Source: Flexivirga caeni | Lineage (GTDB): Bacteria > Actinomycetota > Actinomycetes > Actinomycetales > Dermatophilaceae | Direction of reading: 5' to 3' | NCBI RefSeq assembly: GCF_003724155.1 | Contig: NZ_RJJQ01000008.1 | Span: forward strand, 124,001 to 188,000 | DNA length: 64,000 bases | Shown: one piece after another, positions 39,253 through 51,036 of the stretch | Layout: every line of letters starts with the position of its first letter | Numbering within the stretch: the first letter of the stretch is position 1 | Notes under the pieces: model-generated | Told to the model about the DNA's origin: nothing | Seen by the model: only the letters and a program-made list of their open reading frames with translations | Database searches by the model: none | Position numbers and translations under genes: made by a program

Positions 39253-39513
39253 TCAGCCGGTGCCGCCCTGGCGATCTCTCGGATTCACGCCAGGCCGATT
39301 CCCCGGCGACACCGAAAGTTCATCGCGCGGCGGCTTCGTGTTCGGAATTCGTTGCCGCACAGGGTGATCCTGGTCTTCCTGCCACTGCGCCCGGCGCAGG
39401 TGGTTGTTCATGCTGCGAAAGAGCAGCCAGCACGCCAGCGCCAGTCCGAAGAGCACGATGAAGCCCCAGATGCCGGCGGTGACCGCCACACTCTCGTTGC
39501 CGCCGTCACCCAT
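39253..39513 (-). CDS. Small single-helix membrane protein downstream of mca
   Basis: An 86-residue protein with one membrane helix ([19 protein letters not shown], ~14-32) and a basic, Pro-rich cytosolic tail. AGGAGG lies 6 nt before the ATG at 39513, inside the end of mca (8-nt overlap), so the two are co-translated. Small proteins like this commonly follow mca in actinobacteria; the role is unknown. Confidence 0.8.
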   Translation of the reverse strand: MGDGGNESVAVTAGIWGFIVLFGLALACWLLFRSMNNHLRRAQWQEDQDHPVRQRIPNTKPPRDELSVSPGNRPGVNPRDRQGGTG

Positions 39514-40465
39514 GGGTTGCCTCCTGCGTTTGTCGTTGCACCACATCGTCGACCACCGGCGCCCCGAGCGGGCCGGACGCCATCGCGTCGGCCGCCGCGA
39601 CGTCTTGCGGCAGACCCGCGAAGAGGTCGTCCTCGCCTTCGGCGATCGGCACGTAGGACCGCGCGATGTCGAACTCCTCGGTCGGCCACACCCTGGCCTG
39701 CCCGGCCGGCGACAGCGCGAAGAACGTGCCGTCCGGGTCGATCTGCGTCGCGTGCGCGAGCAGCGCCTGCTCCCGCACCGGGAAATACTTCGAGCACTCG
39801 ACCCGGGTCGTCACCCGCCCCTCCGGGCGGTTCAGGCGGCGCTCCACCCATTCGGCGTATGGCGACTCGCGCCCCTCGTCGAGCAGCGCCTCGTGGAAGG
39901 CCATCATCTTGGCGCGGGAGAAGCCGCGGTCGTAGTAGAGCTTCAGCGGCTGCCAAGGCGCACCCGCGTGCGGGAACGCCTGCGGATCGGCCGCCGCTTC
40001 GAACGCCGCGACGGTGACGTCGTGCGTCATGATGTGGTCCGGGTGCGGGTAGCCGCCGTTCTCGTCGTATGTCGTAACGACGTGCGGCCGGAAGTCACGG
40101 ATGACCCGGACCAGCGCCTCGGTGGTGATATCCAGCGGTTCCAGAGCGAAGCACCCGTCGGGCAACGGCGGGGGCGGATCGCCTTCGGGCAGACCGGAAT
40201 CCACGAACCCCAGCCACACCTGCCGCACACCGAGGATCTCGCGCGCCTTGGCCATCTCCGCGCGACGCACCTCGGGCATGTCACGAGCGATGTCGGCGTT
40301 GCCCTTCAGCCGCGGGTTGAGGATGTCGCCGCGCTCGCCACCGGTGCAGGTAGCCACCAGCACCGGGTGACCCTCGTCGACATACCGGGCCATGGTCGCC
40401 GAGCCCTTGCTGGACTCGTCGTCGGGATGGGCGTGAACCGCCAACAGGCGCAAGCCCTCTGTCAC
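39506..40465 (-). CDS. mca: Mycothiol S-conjugate amidase
   Basis: A 319-residue zinc amidase that cleaves mycothiol-xenobiotic adducts to release mercapturic acids. The metal motif [17 protein letters not shown] is near the N-terminus, and [14 protein letters not shown] at ~138-151 supplies the third ligand. A GAGGAG site sits 9 nt before the GTG at 40465. The paralogous MshB deacetylase is shorter and lacks the long C-terminal part seen here ([17 protein letters not shown]). Its presence implies the organism makes mycothiol. Confidence 0.95.
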   Translation of the reverse strand: MTEGLRLLAVHAHPDDESSKGSATMARYVDEGHPVLVATCTGGERGDILNPRLKGNADIARDMPEVRRAEMAKAREILGVRQVWLGFVDSGLPEGDPPPPLPDGCFALEPLDITTEALVRVIRDFRPHVVTTYDENGGYPHPDHIMTHDVTVAAFEAAADPQAFPHAGAPWQPLKLYYDRGFSRAKMMAFHEALLDEGRESPYAEWVERRLNRPEGRVTTRVECSKYFPVREQALLAHATQIDPDGTFFALSPAGQARVWPTEEFDIARSYVPIAEGEDDLFAGLPQDVAAADAMASGPLGAPVVDDVVQRQTQEATHG

Positions 40466-40568
40466 GTCGTGGACTCCTCGTAGGACGCTTCGGAAAAGGG
40501 CGGTCCGCGGTCGGGCGCACACGGGGCGCCCGGGAATCACCCGGGTTCGGCACCTATTCTCTCACCTT

Positions 40569-40931
40569 ATGGCGATGCCCCAACTCACCCCCGAACAACG
40601 TAAGTGGTGGATCATCGGGATCATCGGCGTGCTGGCGGCCACCGGCATCGCCACCTGGTGGGGCATCTCGGCGACGCGCGGCGTCAGCTGGGACAACGGA
40701 CCGTTCACCGTGAAGGACTCCCGCAGCGTCGAGGTGACGTTCTTCGTGACCAACCAGGACGGCAAGCCGGTGACCTGCACGCTCGAGGCGCAGGACATCA
40801 CCCATAACCGGGTCGGTGTGCTGACCGTGAACCTGCCGGCCAGCAACCACCTGACCACGTCCTATACGCGCACCATCCCGACCGTGTCCAAGGCAGTCAC
40901 CGGCATCGTCGACAGTTGCGCATACCGCTGA
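40569..40931 (+). CDS. DUF4307 membrane protein
   Basis: A 120-residue protein with one N-terminal helix (WWIIGIIGVLAATGIATWWG, ~13-32) and an exported beta-rich domain (VEVTFFVTNQDGKPVTC...). Proteins of this family (DUF4307) are regularly encoded divergently from mca in actinobacteria, as here. Two Cys residues (in VTCTLEAQD and VDSCAYR) could form a disulphide. The function is unknown. Confidence 0.88.
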   Translation: MAMPQLTPEQRKWWIIGIIGVLAATGIATWWGISATRGVSWDNGPFTVKDSRSVEVTFFVTNQDGKPVTCTLEAQDITHNRVGVLTVNLPASNHLTTSYTRTIPTVSKAVTGIVDSCAYR

Positions 40932-41088
40932 CCGGCGGTGCGGCGGCTGCACGACGATTCGGGCGCGGCGCACGTCGATGGTAGTGTGGGTCGCTATACC
41001 CAGGTCTGGGACCAGCATCCGAGCGATGAGCCGGAGGTGGCCCCGGACCTCATTGTTTGACCAAGGTCCGACGACTGAAGGAGACGTC

Positions 41089-41580
41089 ATGACCACTGCC
41101 GACACCTCGGCCAGCTTCCTGACCCAGGAGGCGTACGACCGCCTCAAGGCCGAGCTGGATCACCTCTCGGGCGAAGACCGCAGCGATATCGCGGCCAAGA
41201 TCGAGGAGGCCCGCGAAGAAGGTGACCTGAAGGAGAACGGCGGCTATCACGCCGCCAAGGAGGAGCAGGGCAAGATGGAGGCCCGCATCCGCCAGCTCGA
41301 GGAGTTGCTGCGCAATGCGGTCGTGGGCCAATCGTCCGCGACCGAGGGTGTCGTCAGCCCCGGCATGGTCGTGACGGTCGAGATGTTCGGCGAGCAGGAG
41401 AAATTCCTGCTCGGCAGTCGCGAGATCGCCGGCGACTCCACCCTCGACGTCTACAGCGAGAAGTCCCCGCTCGGTAGCGCGATCAACGGCGCCAAGGTCG
41501 GCGACCAGGTCTCCTACGACGCACCCAACGGCAAGACCATCGACGTGTTGGTCCTCGACGCCACAGCCTACACCGGTTGA
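41089..41580 (+). CDS. greA: Transcription elongation factor GreA
   Basis: A 163-residue factor that enters the RNA polymerase secondary channel and stimulates cleavage of backtracked RNA. The N-terminal coiled coil carries the acidic tip (EARE then EGDLKENGGYHAAKEEQG, ~43-60), and the C-terminal FKBP-like domain ends with SEKSPLGSAINGAKVGDQVS. GAAGGAG precedes the ATG at 41089. A strong terminator follows. Confidence 0.96.
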   Translation: MTTADTSASFLTQEAYDRLKAELDHLSGEDRSDIAAKIEEAREEGDLKENGGYHAAKEEQGKMEARIRQLEELLRNAVVGQSSATEGVVSPGMVVTVEMFGEQEKFLLGSREIAGDSTLDVYSEKSPLGSAINGAKVGDQVSYDAPNGKTIDVLVLDATAYTG

Positions 41581-41604
41581 GACGGGCTGTCCGTCATACG
41601 GGCA

Positions 41605-41645
41605 GGGCGGCGCGCGGCACACTTCGCCGGCGCGCCGCCCTTTCT
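41605..41645 (+). terminator. Rho-independent-type terminator after greA
   Basis: GGGCGGCGCGC (41605-41615) and GCGCGCCGCCC (41630-41640) form a perfect 11-bp stem with a 14-nt loop, followed by TTTCT. It is 25 nt after the greA stop and also lies downstream of the convergent exporter permease, so it may serve both. Confidence 0.85.
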
Positions 41646-41658
41646 CGTGTCCGCCGAG

Positions 41659-42552
41659 CTACTTGGCGACGGCCTTCTTGTAGGCCGCCGTCGCGAACGG
41701 CAGGAACACCGCCAGCAGCACGGCGGTCCAGCTGAGGGTGTAGAGATCCGGGTGCTGCAGCGCCCAGGTGTATGCCGTCTGCTTGTCGACAGCCGCGTGG
41801 GTCTGGCCGGACTTCAGCGCATAGAGGTTGCCGAAGTTCTCCCGCGCCGACTGGGTGATGGTCGAGACGGGGTTCCAGCCGGCGATCTGCTTCAGGACCA
41901 CCGGCATGTTCTGCGATGGCACGAACGTGTTGGCGATGAACGTCACCGGGAAGATGATCATGAACGACGCGTTGTTGACCACTTCCGGGGAGCGGACGCG
42001 CAGGCCGACATAGGCGAACACCCAGGACAGCGCATAGGCGAAGAGCAGCATCAGCAGGTAGGCCCACAGCGCGTGCAGCGCACCGTGATGGATCCGCCAG
42101 CCGATGATCAGGCCCGTCACGGACATCACAACCAGGACCACCACGTTGTTGACGACGTCGGTCAGGGTGCGGCCGAGGAGCACGGCGCTCGGGTGCATCG
42201 GCAGCGTCCGGAACCGGTCGATGACACCCTTCTGCATGTCCTCGGCCATCATGTAGCCGGTGATGGTCGCACCGAAGATGATCGTCTGGGTGAAGATGCC
42301 GGCCATCATGAACTCGCGATAGCCGGACTGCACCGATGCACCAGAACCAGCGAGCGCGCCGAAGACGTAGCCGAAGAGCAGCACGAACATGATCGGCTGC
42401 AGGGTGGTGAAGATCAGCAGATCGGGCACCCGCCGGATCTTGATCAGATTGCGCCGCGCGACCGTCAAGCCGTCGCCGATCAGGCTGCCGGTGCGGATCT
42501 CCTGGCTGTCATCGGCCGTCGTCGACGACAACCGAGTTCTCACGTCGGTCAT
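41659..42552 (-). CDS. ABC-2 type exporter permease (DrrB-like)
   Basis: A 297-residue membrane subunit with six helices, including the ABC-2 signature region near the C-terminus (MIIFPVTFIANTFVPSQNMP, ~205-224). The N-terminus is cytosolic and basic (RRNLIKIRRVPDLL). It pairs with the ATPase encoded 4 nt upstream (overlap). DrrAB pairs export hydrophobic drugs such as anthracyclines or lipids; the substrate here is unknown. Confidence 0.93.
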   Translation of the reverse strand: MTDVRTRLSSTTADDSQEIRTGSLIGDGLTVARRNLIKIRRVPDLLIFTTLQPIMFVLLFGYVFGALAGSGASVQSGYREFMMAGIFTQTIIFGATITGYMMAEDMQKGVIDRFRTLPMHPSAVLLGRTLTDVVNNVVVLVVMSVTGLIIGWRIHHGALHALWAYLLMLLFAYALSWVFAYVGLRVRSPEVVNNASFMIIFPVTFIANTFVPSQNMPVVLKQIAGWNPVSTITQSARENFGNLYALKSGQTHAAVDKQTAYTWALQHPDLYTLSWTAVLLAVFLPFATAAYKKAVAK

Positions 42553-43535
42553 GACGCCTGCCCGGCGAGCTGCTCGAAATCGTCGGCTTCGTCGGACACC
42601 GCCTTGTGTCCGGTGAGGCTGAGGAACGCGTCGTCCAGGGTCGGCCGGCGAATTCCGATGTCCTGCACGGCTATTGCTTGCTCATCGAAGGCACGCACCG
42701 CCTGCAGCAGAGACTGGGTGCCACCCGTGACCGGCACGATGAGACGGCGCGTGTGCCGATCGGCCTCGACCGTTCCCGAGCCCACGACTTCGAGCACTCG
42801 GGTCGCGTCAGCTATCCGCTCCGCCTCGGCAACGGTGATCTCCAGCCGCTCCCCACCGACCTGTGCCTTCAACTCGTCCGCAGTGCCTTCCGCGATGATC
42901 CGCCCGTGGTCGATCACGACGATATTGTCGGCAAGACGGTCGGCTTCTTCAAGGTATTGCGTGGTCAGCAGCACCGACGTGCCTTGCCCGACAAGATCAT
43001 TGATGACGTCCCACATGTCACCACGGCTGCGCGGATCAAGACCGGTCGTCGGCTCGTCGAGGAAGATCACCGGAGGCCGGGCGACGAGTGCGCCGGCCAG
43101 GTCGAGGCGGCGGCGCATGCCGCCGGAGTAGGTCTTCGCCGGACGATTGGCCGCGTCGTCCAGCCGGAACTGACGCAAGAGTTCACGGGCGCGAGCCTTG
43201 GCCTCCTTCGCCGGCAGGTGATAAAGGCGAGCCACCATCTCGAGATTCTCACGGCCACTGAGGTATTCGTCGACCGCGGCATACTGGCCCGACACTCCGA
43301 TGCTGCGGCGCACGGCCTGCGGGTCGCGGAGCACGTCGGCACCCGCCACCGTGGCGGCCCCCGCGTCCGGCCGGATCAGCGTCGTGAGCATCCGCACCGT
43401 CGTCGTCTTGCCCGCGCCGTTAGGACCGAGCACGCCGAGCACGCTGCCCTCGGGCACGCGCAGGCTCACGCCGTCGACGGCCTTCACGTCCTTGTAGTGC
43501 TTGACCAGCCCGTCGGCCGTCACCGCGTCACCCAT
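42549..43535 (-). CDS. ABC exporter ATPase (DrrA-like)
   Basis: A 328-residue ATPase. Walker A GPNGAGKTTTVRML is at ~37-50, signature YSGGMRRRLDLAGAL at ~138-152, and Walker B VIFLDEPTTGLDPRSR at ~158-173. The C-terminal ~90 residues are the DrrA regulatory extension. It is the first gene of the exporter pair, and a tandem palindromic operator lies ~70 nt upstream, so expression is probably controlled by a regulator encoded elsewhere. Confidence 0.94.
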   Translation of the reverse strand: MGDAVTADGLVKHYKDVKAVDGVSLRVPEGSVLGVLGPNGAGKTTTVRMLTTLIRPDAGAATVAGADVLRDPQAVRRSIGVSGQYAAVDEYLSGRENLEMVARLYHLPAKEAKARARELLRQFRLDDAANRPAKTYSGGMRRRLDLAGALVARPPVIFLDEPTTGLDPRSRGDMWDVINDLVGQGTSVLLTTQYLEEADRLADNIVVIDHGRIIAEGTADELKAQVGGERLEITVAEAERIADATRVLEVVGSGTVEADRHTRRLIVPVTGGTQSLLQAVRAFDEQAIAVQDIGIRRPTLDDAFLSLTGHKAVSDEADDFEQLAGQAS

Positions 43536-43599
43536 CTCGACTCCCTCGTCCCGATTGACCTACGGTCTCATCGACCTCCGACAACCGCCACCGAATTTC

Positions 43600-43635
43600 G
43601 CGACATATCGCAAGTTCACAAATGACGATATATCG
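43600..43635 (-). promoter_or_regulatory. Tandem palindromic operator upstream of drrAB-like genes
   Basis: GCGACATATCGC (43600-43611) and the perfect palindrome CGATATATCG (43626-43635) share the core ATATCG, with centres 25 bp apart. Both stand out as AT-rich in GC-rich surroundings and lie 65-100 nt before the ATPase start. PadR-family repressors of actinobacterial drug exporters are the kind of protein expected to bind such sites. The assignment is inference; no regulator gene is adjacent. Confidence 0.5.
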
Positions 43636-43691
43636 CGTCTTGATTCGAGTCAACTCGCACCGCGCACCGATCGAGCGGACCCCTTAACGCA

Positions 43692-43752
43692 CGAGAGGAC
43701 CCGAAGTCAATGCCGGATTTCGGGTCCTCTCGTACCGGTATGGGTCCTCTCG
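43692..43752 (-). terminator. Terminator after metB with duplicated 3' arm
   Basis: CGAGAGGACCCGAA (43692-43705) and TTCGGGTCCTCTCG (43719-43732) form a perfect 14-bp stem. The arm GGGTCCTCTCG is repeated at 43742-43752, directly next to the metB stop, so the distal arm can pair with either copy. The main stem separates metB from the exporter operator downstream. Confidence 0.75.
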
Positions 43753-43753
43753 A

Positions 43754-44914
43754 TCAGGAGAGCGCTTGGTCGAGATCGGCGATCAGGTCGTCCGGGTCCT
43801 CCAGCCCGACGGACAGGCGGATCAGGTCGGCGGGCACCTCGAGCTCGGTCCCGGCGACGCTCGCGTGCGTCATCCGGGCCGGGTGCTCGATCAGCGACTC
43901 GACGCCGCCGAGGGACTCCCCCAGCGTCCACAGCTTGGTGCGGCCGATGGCGTCGACGGCGTGCTGCTCGCCCCCCGCGAGCTGGAAGCTGACCATGCCG
44001 CCGAAGCGGCGCATCTGGCGTGCGGCGATGTCGTGACCCGGGTGGCTGTCCAGCCCCGGGTAGTGGATATGCGTGACGTCGCTGCGACCGCGCAGGTATT
44101 CGACGACCTTCTCGGCGTTGTCGCAGTGCCGCTCCATGCGCACCGCGAGGGTCTTCAGCCCCCGCAACACCAGCCAGGAGTCGAACGGTCCGGCGATCGC
44201 GCCCATCGAATTCTGGTGGAATCCGACTCGCTCCGCAAGATCCGAAAACGCTTCGACACCAACGTGTTCGGCAACCACCACGGCACCTCCGACGACGTCG
44301 CTGTGCCCGCCGGAGTATTTCGTGGTCGAGTGCATGACGACGTCTGCGCCCAGACTCAGCGGCTGCTGGAGGTATGCCGATGCGAACGTGTTGTCCACGA
44401 CGAGCAACGCACCGGCTTCGTGCGCGATGGAGGCGATGGCCGCGATGTCGGCGATGCCGAGCAGCGGGTTGGTCGGGGTCTCGATCCAGACGAGTTTGGT
44501 GACACCGGGCCGGATCTCGCCGCGGATCGCGTCGGCCTGCGACACCTTGGCGAGGCTGTAGTCCACGCCCCACACCTTCTGCACCTTGTCGACCAGGCGG
44601 AACGTGCCGCCATACGCGTCGGTCGGGATGATCATGTGCTCCCCGGGCCGCAGGACCGCGCGCATGACGCAATCCTCGGCGGCCAGCCCGGAGGAGAACG
44701 CGAAACCCTTTGCGCCGCCTTCCAACGCGGCGATGCACTCCTCGAGCGCGGCACGCGTGGGATTGCCCGATCGCGAGTATTCGTAGCCCTCGCGCAGGCC
44801 GCCGACACCGTCCTGCTTGTAGGTCGACGTCTGATAGATCGCGGGTACGACGGCGCCGGTGCGGGGGTCCGGCTCCTGGCCGGCGTGGATGGCACGTGTG
44901 GAGAATCCAGTCAT
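43754..44914 (-). CDS. metB: Cystathionine gamma-synthase
   Basis: A 386-residue PLP enzyme of the Cys/Met metabolism family. It starts with GFSTRAIHAGQEPDPRTGAV. SGNPTRAALEECIAALEGG (~48-66), the PLP-lysine segment MHSTTKYSGGHSDVVGGAVV (~194-213) and the C-terminal SLGGVESLIEHPARMTHASV are all standard. The gamma-synthase/gamma-lyase distinction is not certain from sequence alone. It is transcribed alone, and a terminator follows. Confidence 0.9.
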   Translation of the reverse strand: MTGFSTRAIHAGQEPDPRTGAVVPAIYQTSTYKQDGVGGLREGYEYSRSGNPTRAALEECIAALEGGAKGFAFSSGLAAEDCVMRAVLRPGEHMIIPTDAYGGTFRLVDKVQKVWGVDYSLAKVSQADAIRGEIRPGVTKLVWIETPTNPLLGIADIAAIASIAHEAGALLVVDNTFASAYLQQPLSLGADVVMHSTTKYSGGHSDVVGGAVVVAEHVGVEAFSDLAERVGFHQNSMGAIAGPFDSWLVLRGLKTLAVRMERHCDNAEKVVEYLRGRSDVTHIHYPGLDSHPGHDIAARQMRRFGGMVSFQLAGGEQHAVDAIGRTKLWTLGESLGGVESLIEHPARMTHASVAGTELEVPADLIRLSVGLEDPDDLIADLDQALS

Positions 44915-44957
44915 CCGGAAAGTCTAGGCAGCGGCAGCGCCGTCGCTACACCACCCG

Positions 44958-45926
44958 TCAGTCGTTCCCGTCCGCCCAGCGCAGCACCCGCAGCGCACGC
45001 AGGGTGTTCCATCGGCTGGGTGCTCCGTCCCCGTCGTCCAGGTCGAACCAGACCAGACCGGGGTGCGTGTTCTCCAGCAGCCAGGTGCCGTCCGGCTGCC
45101 GCTTGGTGCGCAGCAGGTCGAGTGCATCAGTCAGGCGCTGGTCGGGCGTGCCGCCGGCATCGCGGAAGTAGTCGAGGCCCCGCAGCACGTCGTAGTACCA
45201 CTGCGTCGGGAAGGAGAACTCCAGCCAGCTGTCGTCGGCCGGCTCACCGGTGCTGGCCCGGCGGAAGAGCGCGCGGCTGAGCAGGTATTCCTCGCCGCCG
45301 CGCCGCGCCTCGGCGACCGGCACCTGTCCGCCGCCGCGCTCGTAGTCGAGCAGTCCTTCGAGCACGCAGATCGTGGTGTGGAACGACGACCGGGTCGAGC
45401 CGCGCTCGGCCTCGCAGTTCCAGCCGCCGTCGGGCAACCGCTCCCCCACCAGGCGGGTCGCCAGGGCATCCATGTCACGCCCGAAGTAGGCGCCGACGGA
45501 CAGTGCGCCACCGTTGATACAGGGCTCCACCTCGCCGTCGAAGAACGGCAGGTCGTCATACTCCCAGGTGCAGTGCTCCGCGACGCCCTCGATCGCCGAA
45601 CGCACCCGTGGGTGGTCCGGCTCGATCCCGAATGCCCGCAGTAGCCGCAGCGTCGGCAGGGTCGCGACCCAGGGCTGCGCTTCCGGGTCGCCGGTGATGG
45701 GCACCGCCGGATGCCAGTCGCGCGCGGGAAAGTATCCGCCGTCGGCCCACCGGCCACCGGACTGCTGGTCGAGCAGGTCCTTGCCCCAGCCCGACTCGGC
45801 GACCTCGGAGCGTGCCGCGGCCACCTCCTGCGGCGGTGCATCGGTCAGGCCGGCCAGCGTCTGCCACCGGATCGACGGATCACCAGCCAGCAACCAGCGC
45901 AGGGTTTCGTCGGCGAGCTGGGTCAT
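44958..45926 (-). CDS. Squalene-cyclase / prenyltransferase-like alpha-toroid protein
   Basis: A 322-residue soluble protein with the alpha/alpha-toroid repeats of terpene-cyclase and prenyltransferase proteins: GGRWADGGYFPA (~47), LPDGGWNCEAERGSTRSSFH (~162-181) and QPDGTWLLENTHPG (~277). Each resembles a QW-type repeat, but there is no DxDD protonation motif, so it is unlikely to be a true cyclase. AGGAGG lies 6 nt before the ATG at 45926. It lies 72 nt upstream of the metB region's gap and 72 nt after glyQS; its role is unknown. Confidence 0.78.
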   Translation of the reverse strand: MTQLADETLRWLLAGDPSIRWQTLAGLTDAPPQEVAAARSEVAESGWGKDLLDQQSGGRWADGGYFPARDWHPAVPITGDPEAQPWVATLPTLRLLRAFGIEPDHPRVRSAIEGVAEHCTWEYDDLPFFDGEVEPCINGGALSVGAYFGRDMDALATRLVGERLPDGGWNCEAERGSTRSSFHTTICVLEGLLDYERGGGQVPVAEARRGGEEYLLSRALFRRASTGEPADDSWLEFSFPTQWYYDVLRGLDYFRDAGGTPDQRLTDALDLLRTKRQPDGTWLLENTHPGLVWFDLDDGDGAPSRWNTLRALRVLRWADGND

Positions 45927-45998
45927 CGGAGCCTCCTGGTCTCGGGGACTCCTGTATACCGCCACTCACCGACAACCGTCCTTTCGAAGACGGAGGCG

Positions 45999-49022
<3,024 letters not shown>

Positions 49023-49093
49023 CGGGTAAGGCTACCGAGCCGCCACCTGGACACCTGCGAGAGGATGAACCGCCTTCACCGATAGGAGCAATA

Positions 49094-50407
49094 GTGATCG
49101 AGGACGACCCCAGCACGCAGACCCGCCCGACCGATCACGAGGCGCTCGCCAACCTGCACACGATGCTGCAACTGTGCGCGCAAGGCTCGATCCGCTGCAG
49201 CGCCAAGACATGCCGCCCATCAGCCGCCACCATCGCGCTGGTTCGCGACCACCTGCAGGACGGCGACTTCTACTCCGGCGAGGACATCGCCGCCTTCGCC
49301 TGGCCGGTGCTGCTGCAGGCCGGTGGCCTGGCCAAACTGGCTGGTAGCCGACTGGAGCTGACCGCCAAAGGCCGTGCGGCACAAAAGAATCCCGGCGCTG
49401 AGACGATCCGGCTGTTGTGGACCCGATGGGCGAGCCACGGTGTGATCGACGAGTTCAGCCGGATCGAGCACATCAAGGGCCAGCGCGCGAAGAACGTCCT
49501 CACGGCGGTCGCGCGCCGCCGCGCCGCTGTCGCGTCCGTGCTCGACACCCTCCCGCCGGGTGAGTGGATCACCATCGACGACCTCTTCGCGAAGATGCGC
49601 CGCACCGGGCCCGTGTTCGGGATCGTCCGCAACGACCGCGCCATCTGGCGGCTCTACATCTGCGAGCCGGAGTACGGCAGCCTGGGCTACAGCGGATTTC
49701 ACGAATGGAGCCTGCTGGAAGGGCGCTACACGCTCGTCATCCTGCTGGAGTATGCCGCTACGCTCGGACTGCTCGATGTCGAGTTGCGGCCGCCGGCAGG
49801 AGCCCGGGACGACTTCCGCGAAAATTGGGGCACCGACGAGTTGGACGCGCTGAGCCGGTATGACGGGCTGCACGCGATCCGGCTGAACGCGCTCGGGGCG
49901 TACGTCACCGGCCAGGCCGAACGCTATGCTGAGCCACCCCACGCCGCACAGGACACCTCGCTGACGATCCTGCCGAACTGCGATGTGGTGGCAACTGGGG
50001 CACTGACGGCCGGCGACCGGATGGCCTTGTCGGCATACGCCACCGAGACGACCGAGGAGATCTGGAGCGTTTCGGCCGAGAGTCTGCTTGCCGCGGTGGC
50101 GGCCGGCCGTCCCCTGGAGGACTTCGAGCGTTTCCTCGCCGAGCGCGGCACGCACGAGGTGCCCGCGCCGATGCGGAACTTGCTGGCCGATGCCCGTTTC
50201 GCGGCCGCGCGACTGCGGGATCGCGGGACTGTGCGGCTGGTCACCTGCTCGGACGCGGCGACCGCATCGCACGTCGCGACCGAATTGCGCCAGCACTGCC
50301 GGCTGGTCGATGAGCGGAGTCTGCTCATCACCGCGCGCCAGGAGGCCGGATTCCGTCGCGGTCTCCTGCGCCTCGGGCTCGCGGTGCCCCCACCGTCCGA
50401 GACGTGA
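49094..50407 (+). CDS. Uncharacterised protein, possible helicase-associated domain
   Basis: A 437-residue soluble protein. Residues ~20-70 (MLQLCAQGSIRCSAKTCRPS and the following AFAWPVLLQAGGLAKL) look like a winged-helix region, and ~110-200 carry a conserved-looking segment (ASHGVIDEFSRIEHIKGQRA; YGSLGYSGFHEW). LTILPNCDVVATGALTAGDR near 295 resembles the XPB/Ssl2-type helicase-associated domain seen in other actinobacterial proteins. No ATPase motifs are present. It is divergent from glyS with a 71-bp gap. The function is unknown; the domain suggestion is from recall. Confidence 0.7.
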   Translation: MIEDDPSTQTRPTDHEALANLHTMLQLCAQGSIRCSAKTCRPSAATIALVRDHLQDGDFYSGEDIAAFAWPVLLQAGGLAKLAGSRLELTAKGRAAQKNPGAETIRLLWTRWASHGVIDEFSRIEHIKGQRAKNVLTAVARRRAAVASVLDTLPPGEWITIDDLFAKMRRTGPVFGIVRNDRAIWRLYICEPEYGSLGYSGFHEWSLLEGRYTLVILLEYAATLGLLDVELRPPAGARDDFRENWGTDELDALSRYDGLHAIRLNALGAYVTGQAERYAEPPHAAQDTSLTILPNCDVVATGALTAGDRMALSAYATETTEEIWSVSAESLLAAVAAGRPLEDFERFLAERGTHEVPAPMRNLLADARFAAARLRDRGTVRLVTCSDAATASHVATELRQHCRLVDERSLLITARQEAGFRRGLLRLGLAVPPPSET

Positions 50408-50519
50408 GCCAGCCCCGCCGTAGCGGGGGTCGGGCAGTTCGGAAACGAGCGGACTTTCCTTTACTATTTCTTTACCCGGCCCGTCGCCGGTCACCCCGTC
50501 TCGTTCGAAAGTCACCGTC
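50408..50519 (+). promoter_or_regulatory. Upstream region of the lamin-tail protein gene
   Basis: The 112 bp between the two genes contain an AT-rich patch at about 50,452-50,475 (TTTCCTTTACTATTTCTTTA), in which CTTTAC is repeated 11 bp apart. This is the likely promoter or an activator site for the secreted protein. No clear -35/-10 pair could be assigned. Confidence 0.3.
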
Positions 50520-50999
50520 ATGCGCCGTCGCGCCTCGCTCCTTGCTGCCTCCACAGTCCTCGCCGCCGGTATGGCGCTGCCGTTCGCGGCACCCGCGCAC
50601 GCGGCCACCACGCTGAAGTTCGCGAAGTTCTACTTCGACCAGCCCGGCGCGGACACGCCATACACGCAGACCCGGCTCAACCGCGAGTACATCCAGGTCA
50701 AGAACGTCACCCGCAAGACCATCAGCATGTCCGGCTACCTCATCCAGGACGCGGGCGCCAAGCACACGTTCCGCTTCCCGAGCAGTTTCAAGCTGGGCGC
50801 CGGCAAGACCGTCACCGTGCACACCGGCAAGGGCAAGAACACCGCGGCCAACCTCTATTGGGGCATGACCAGGTCGATGATCTGGAACAACACCGGCGAC
50901 ACCGCCACCCTGAAGAAGGGCAGCGCGAAGGTGACCTCGTGCAGCTACAAGGAGACGGCAGCCCAGAAGAAGGCCAAGACCGGCTTCAAGAACTGCTGA
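50520..50999 (+). CDS. Secreted lamin-tail domain (LTD) protein
   Basis: A 159-residue exported protein. A Sec signal peptide ([18 protein letters not shown], cleavage after AHA near residue 29) precedes one lamin-tail beta-sandwich: [20 protein letters not shown], then [18 protein letters not shown] and [17 protein letters not shown]. The mature protein is Lys-rich and ends in a Cys near the C-terminus with a second Cys 15 residues before. Single-LTD secreted proteins are widespread in actinobacteria and spores; the binding partner is unknown. Confidence 0.85.
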   Translation: MRRRASLLAASTVLAAGMALPFAAPAHAATTLKFAKFYFDQPGADTPYTQTRLNREYIQVKNVTRKTISMSGYLIQDAGAKHTFRFPSSFKLGAGKTVTVHTGKGKNTAANLYWGMTRSMIWNNTGDTATLKKGSAKVTSCSYKETAAQKKAKTGFKNC

Positions 51000-51036
51000 C
51001 CGGGAAGCCTTCCGGCCGCTCGGTCGTTACGGGGAT

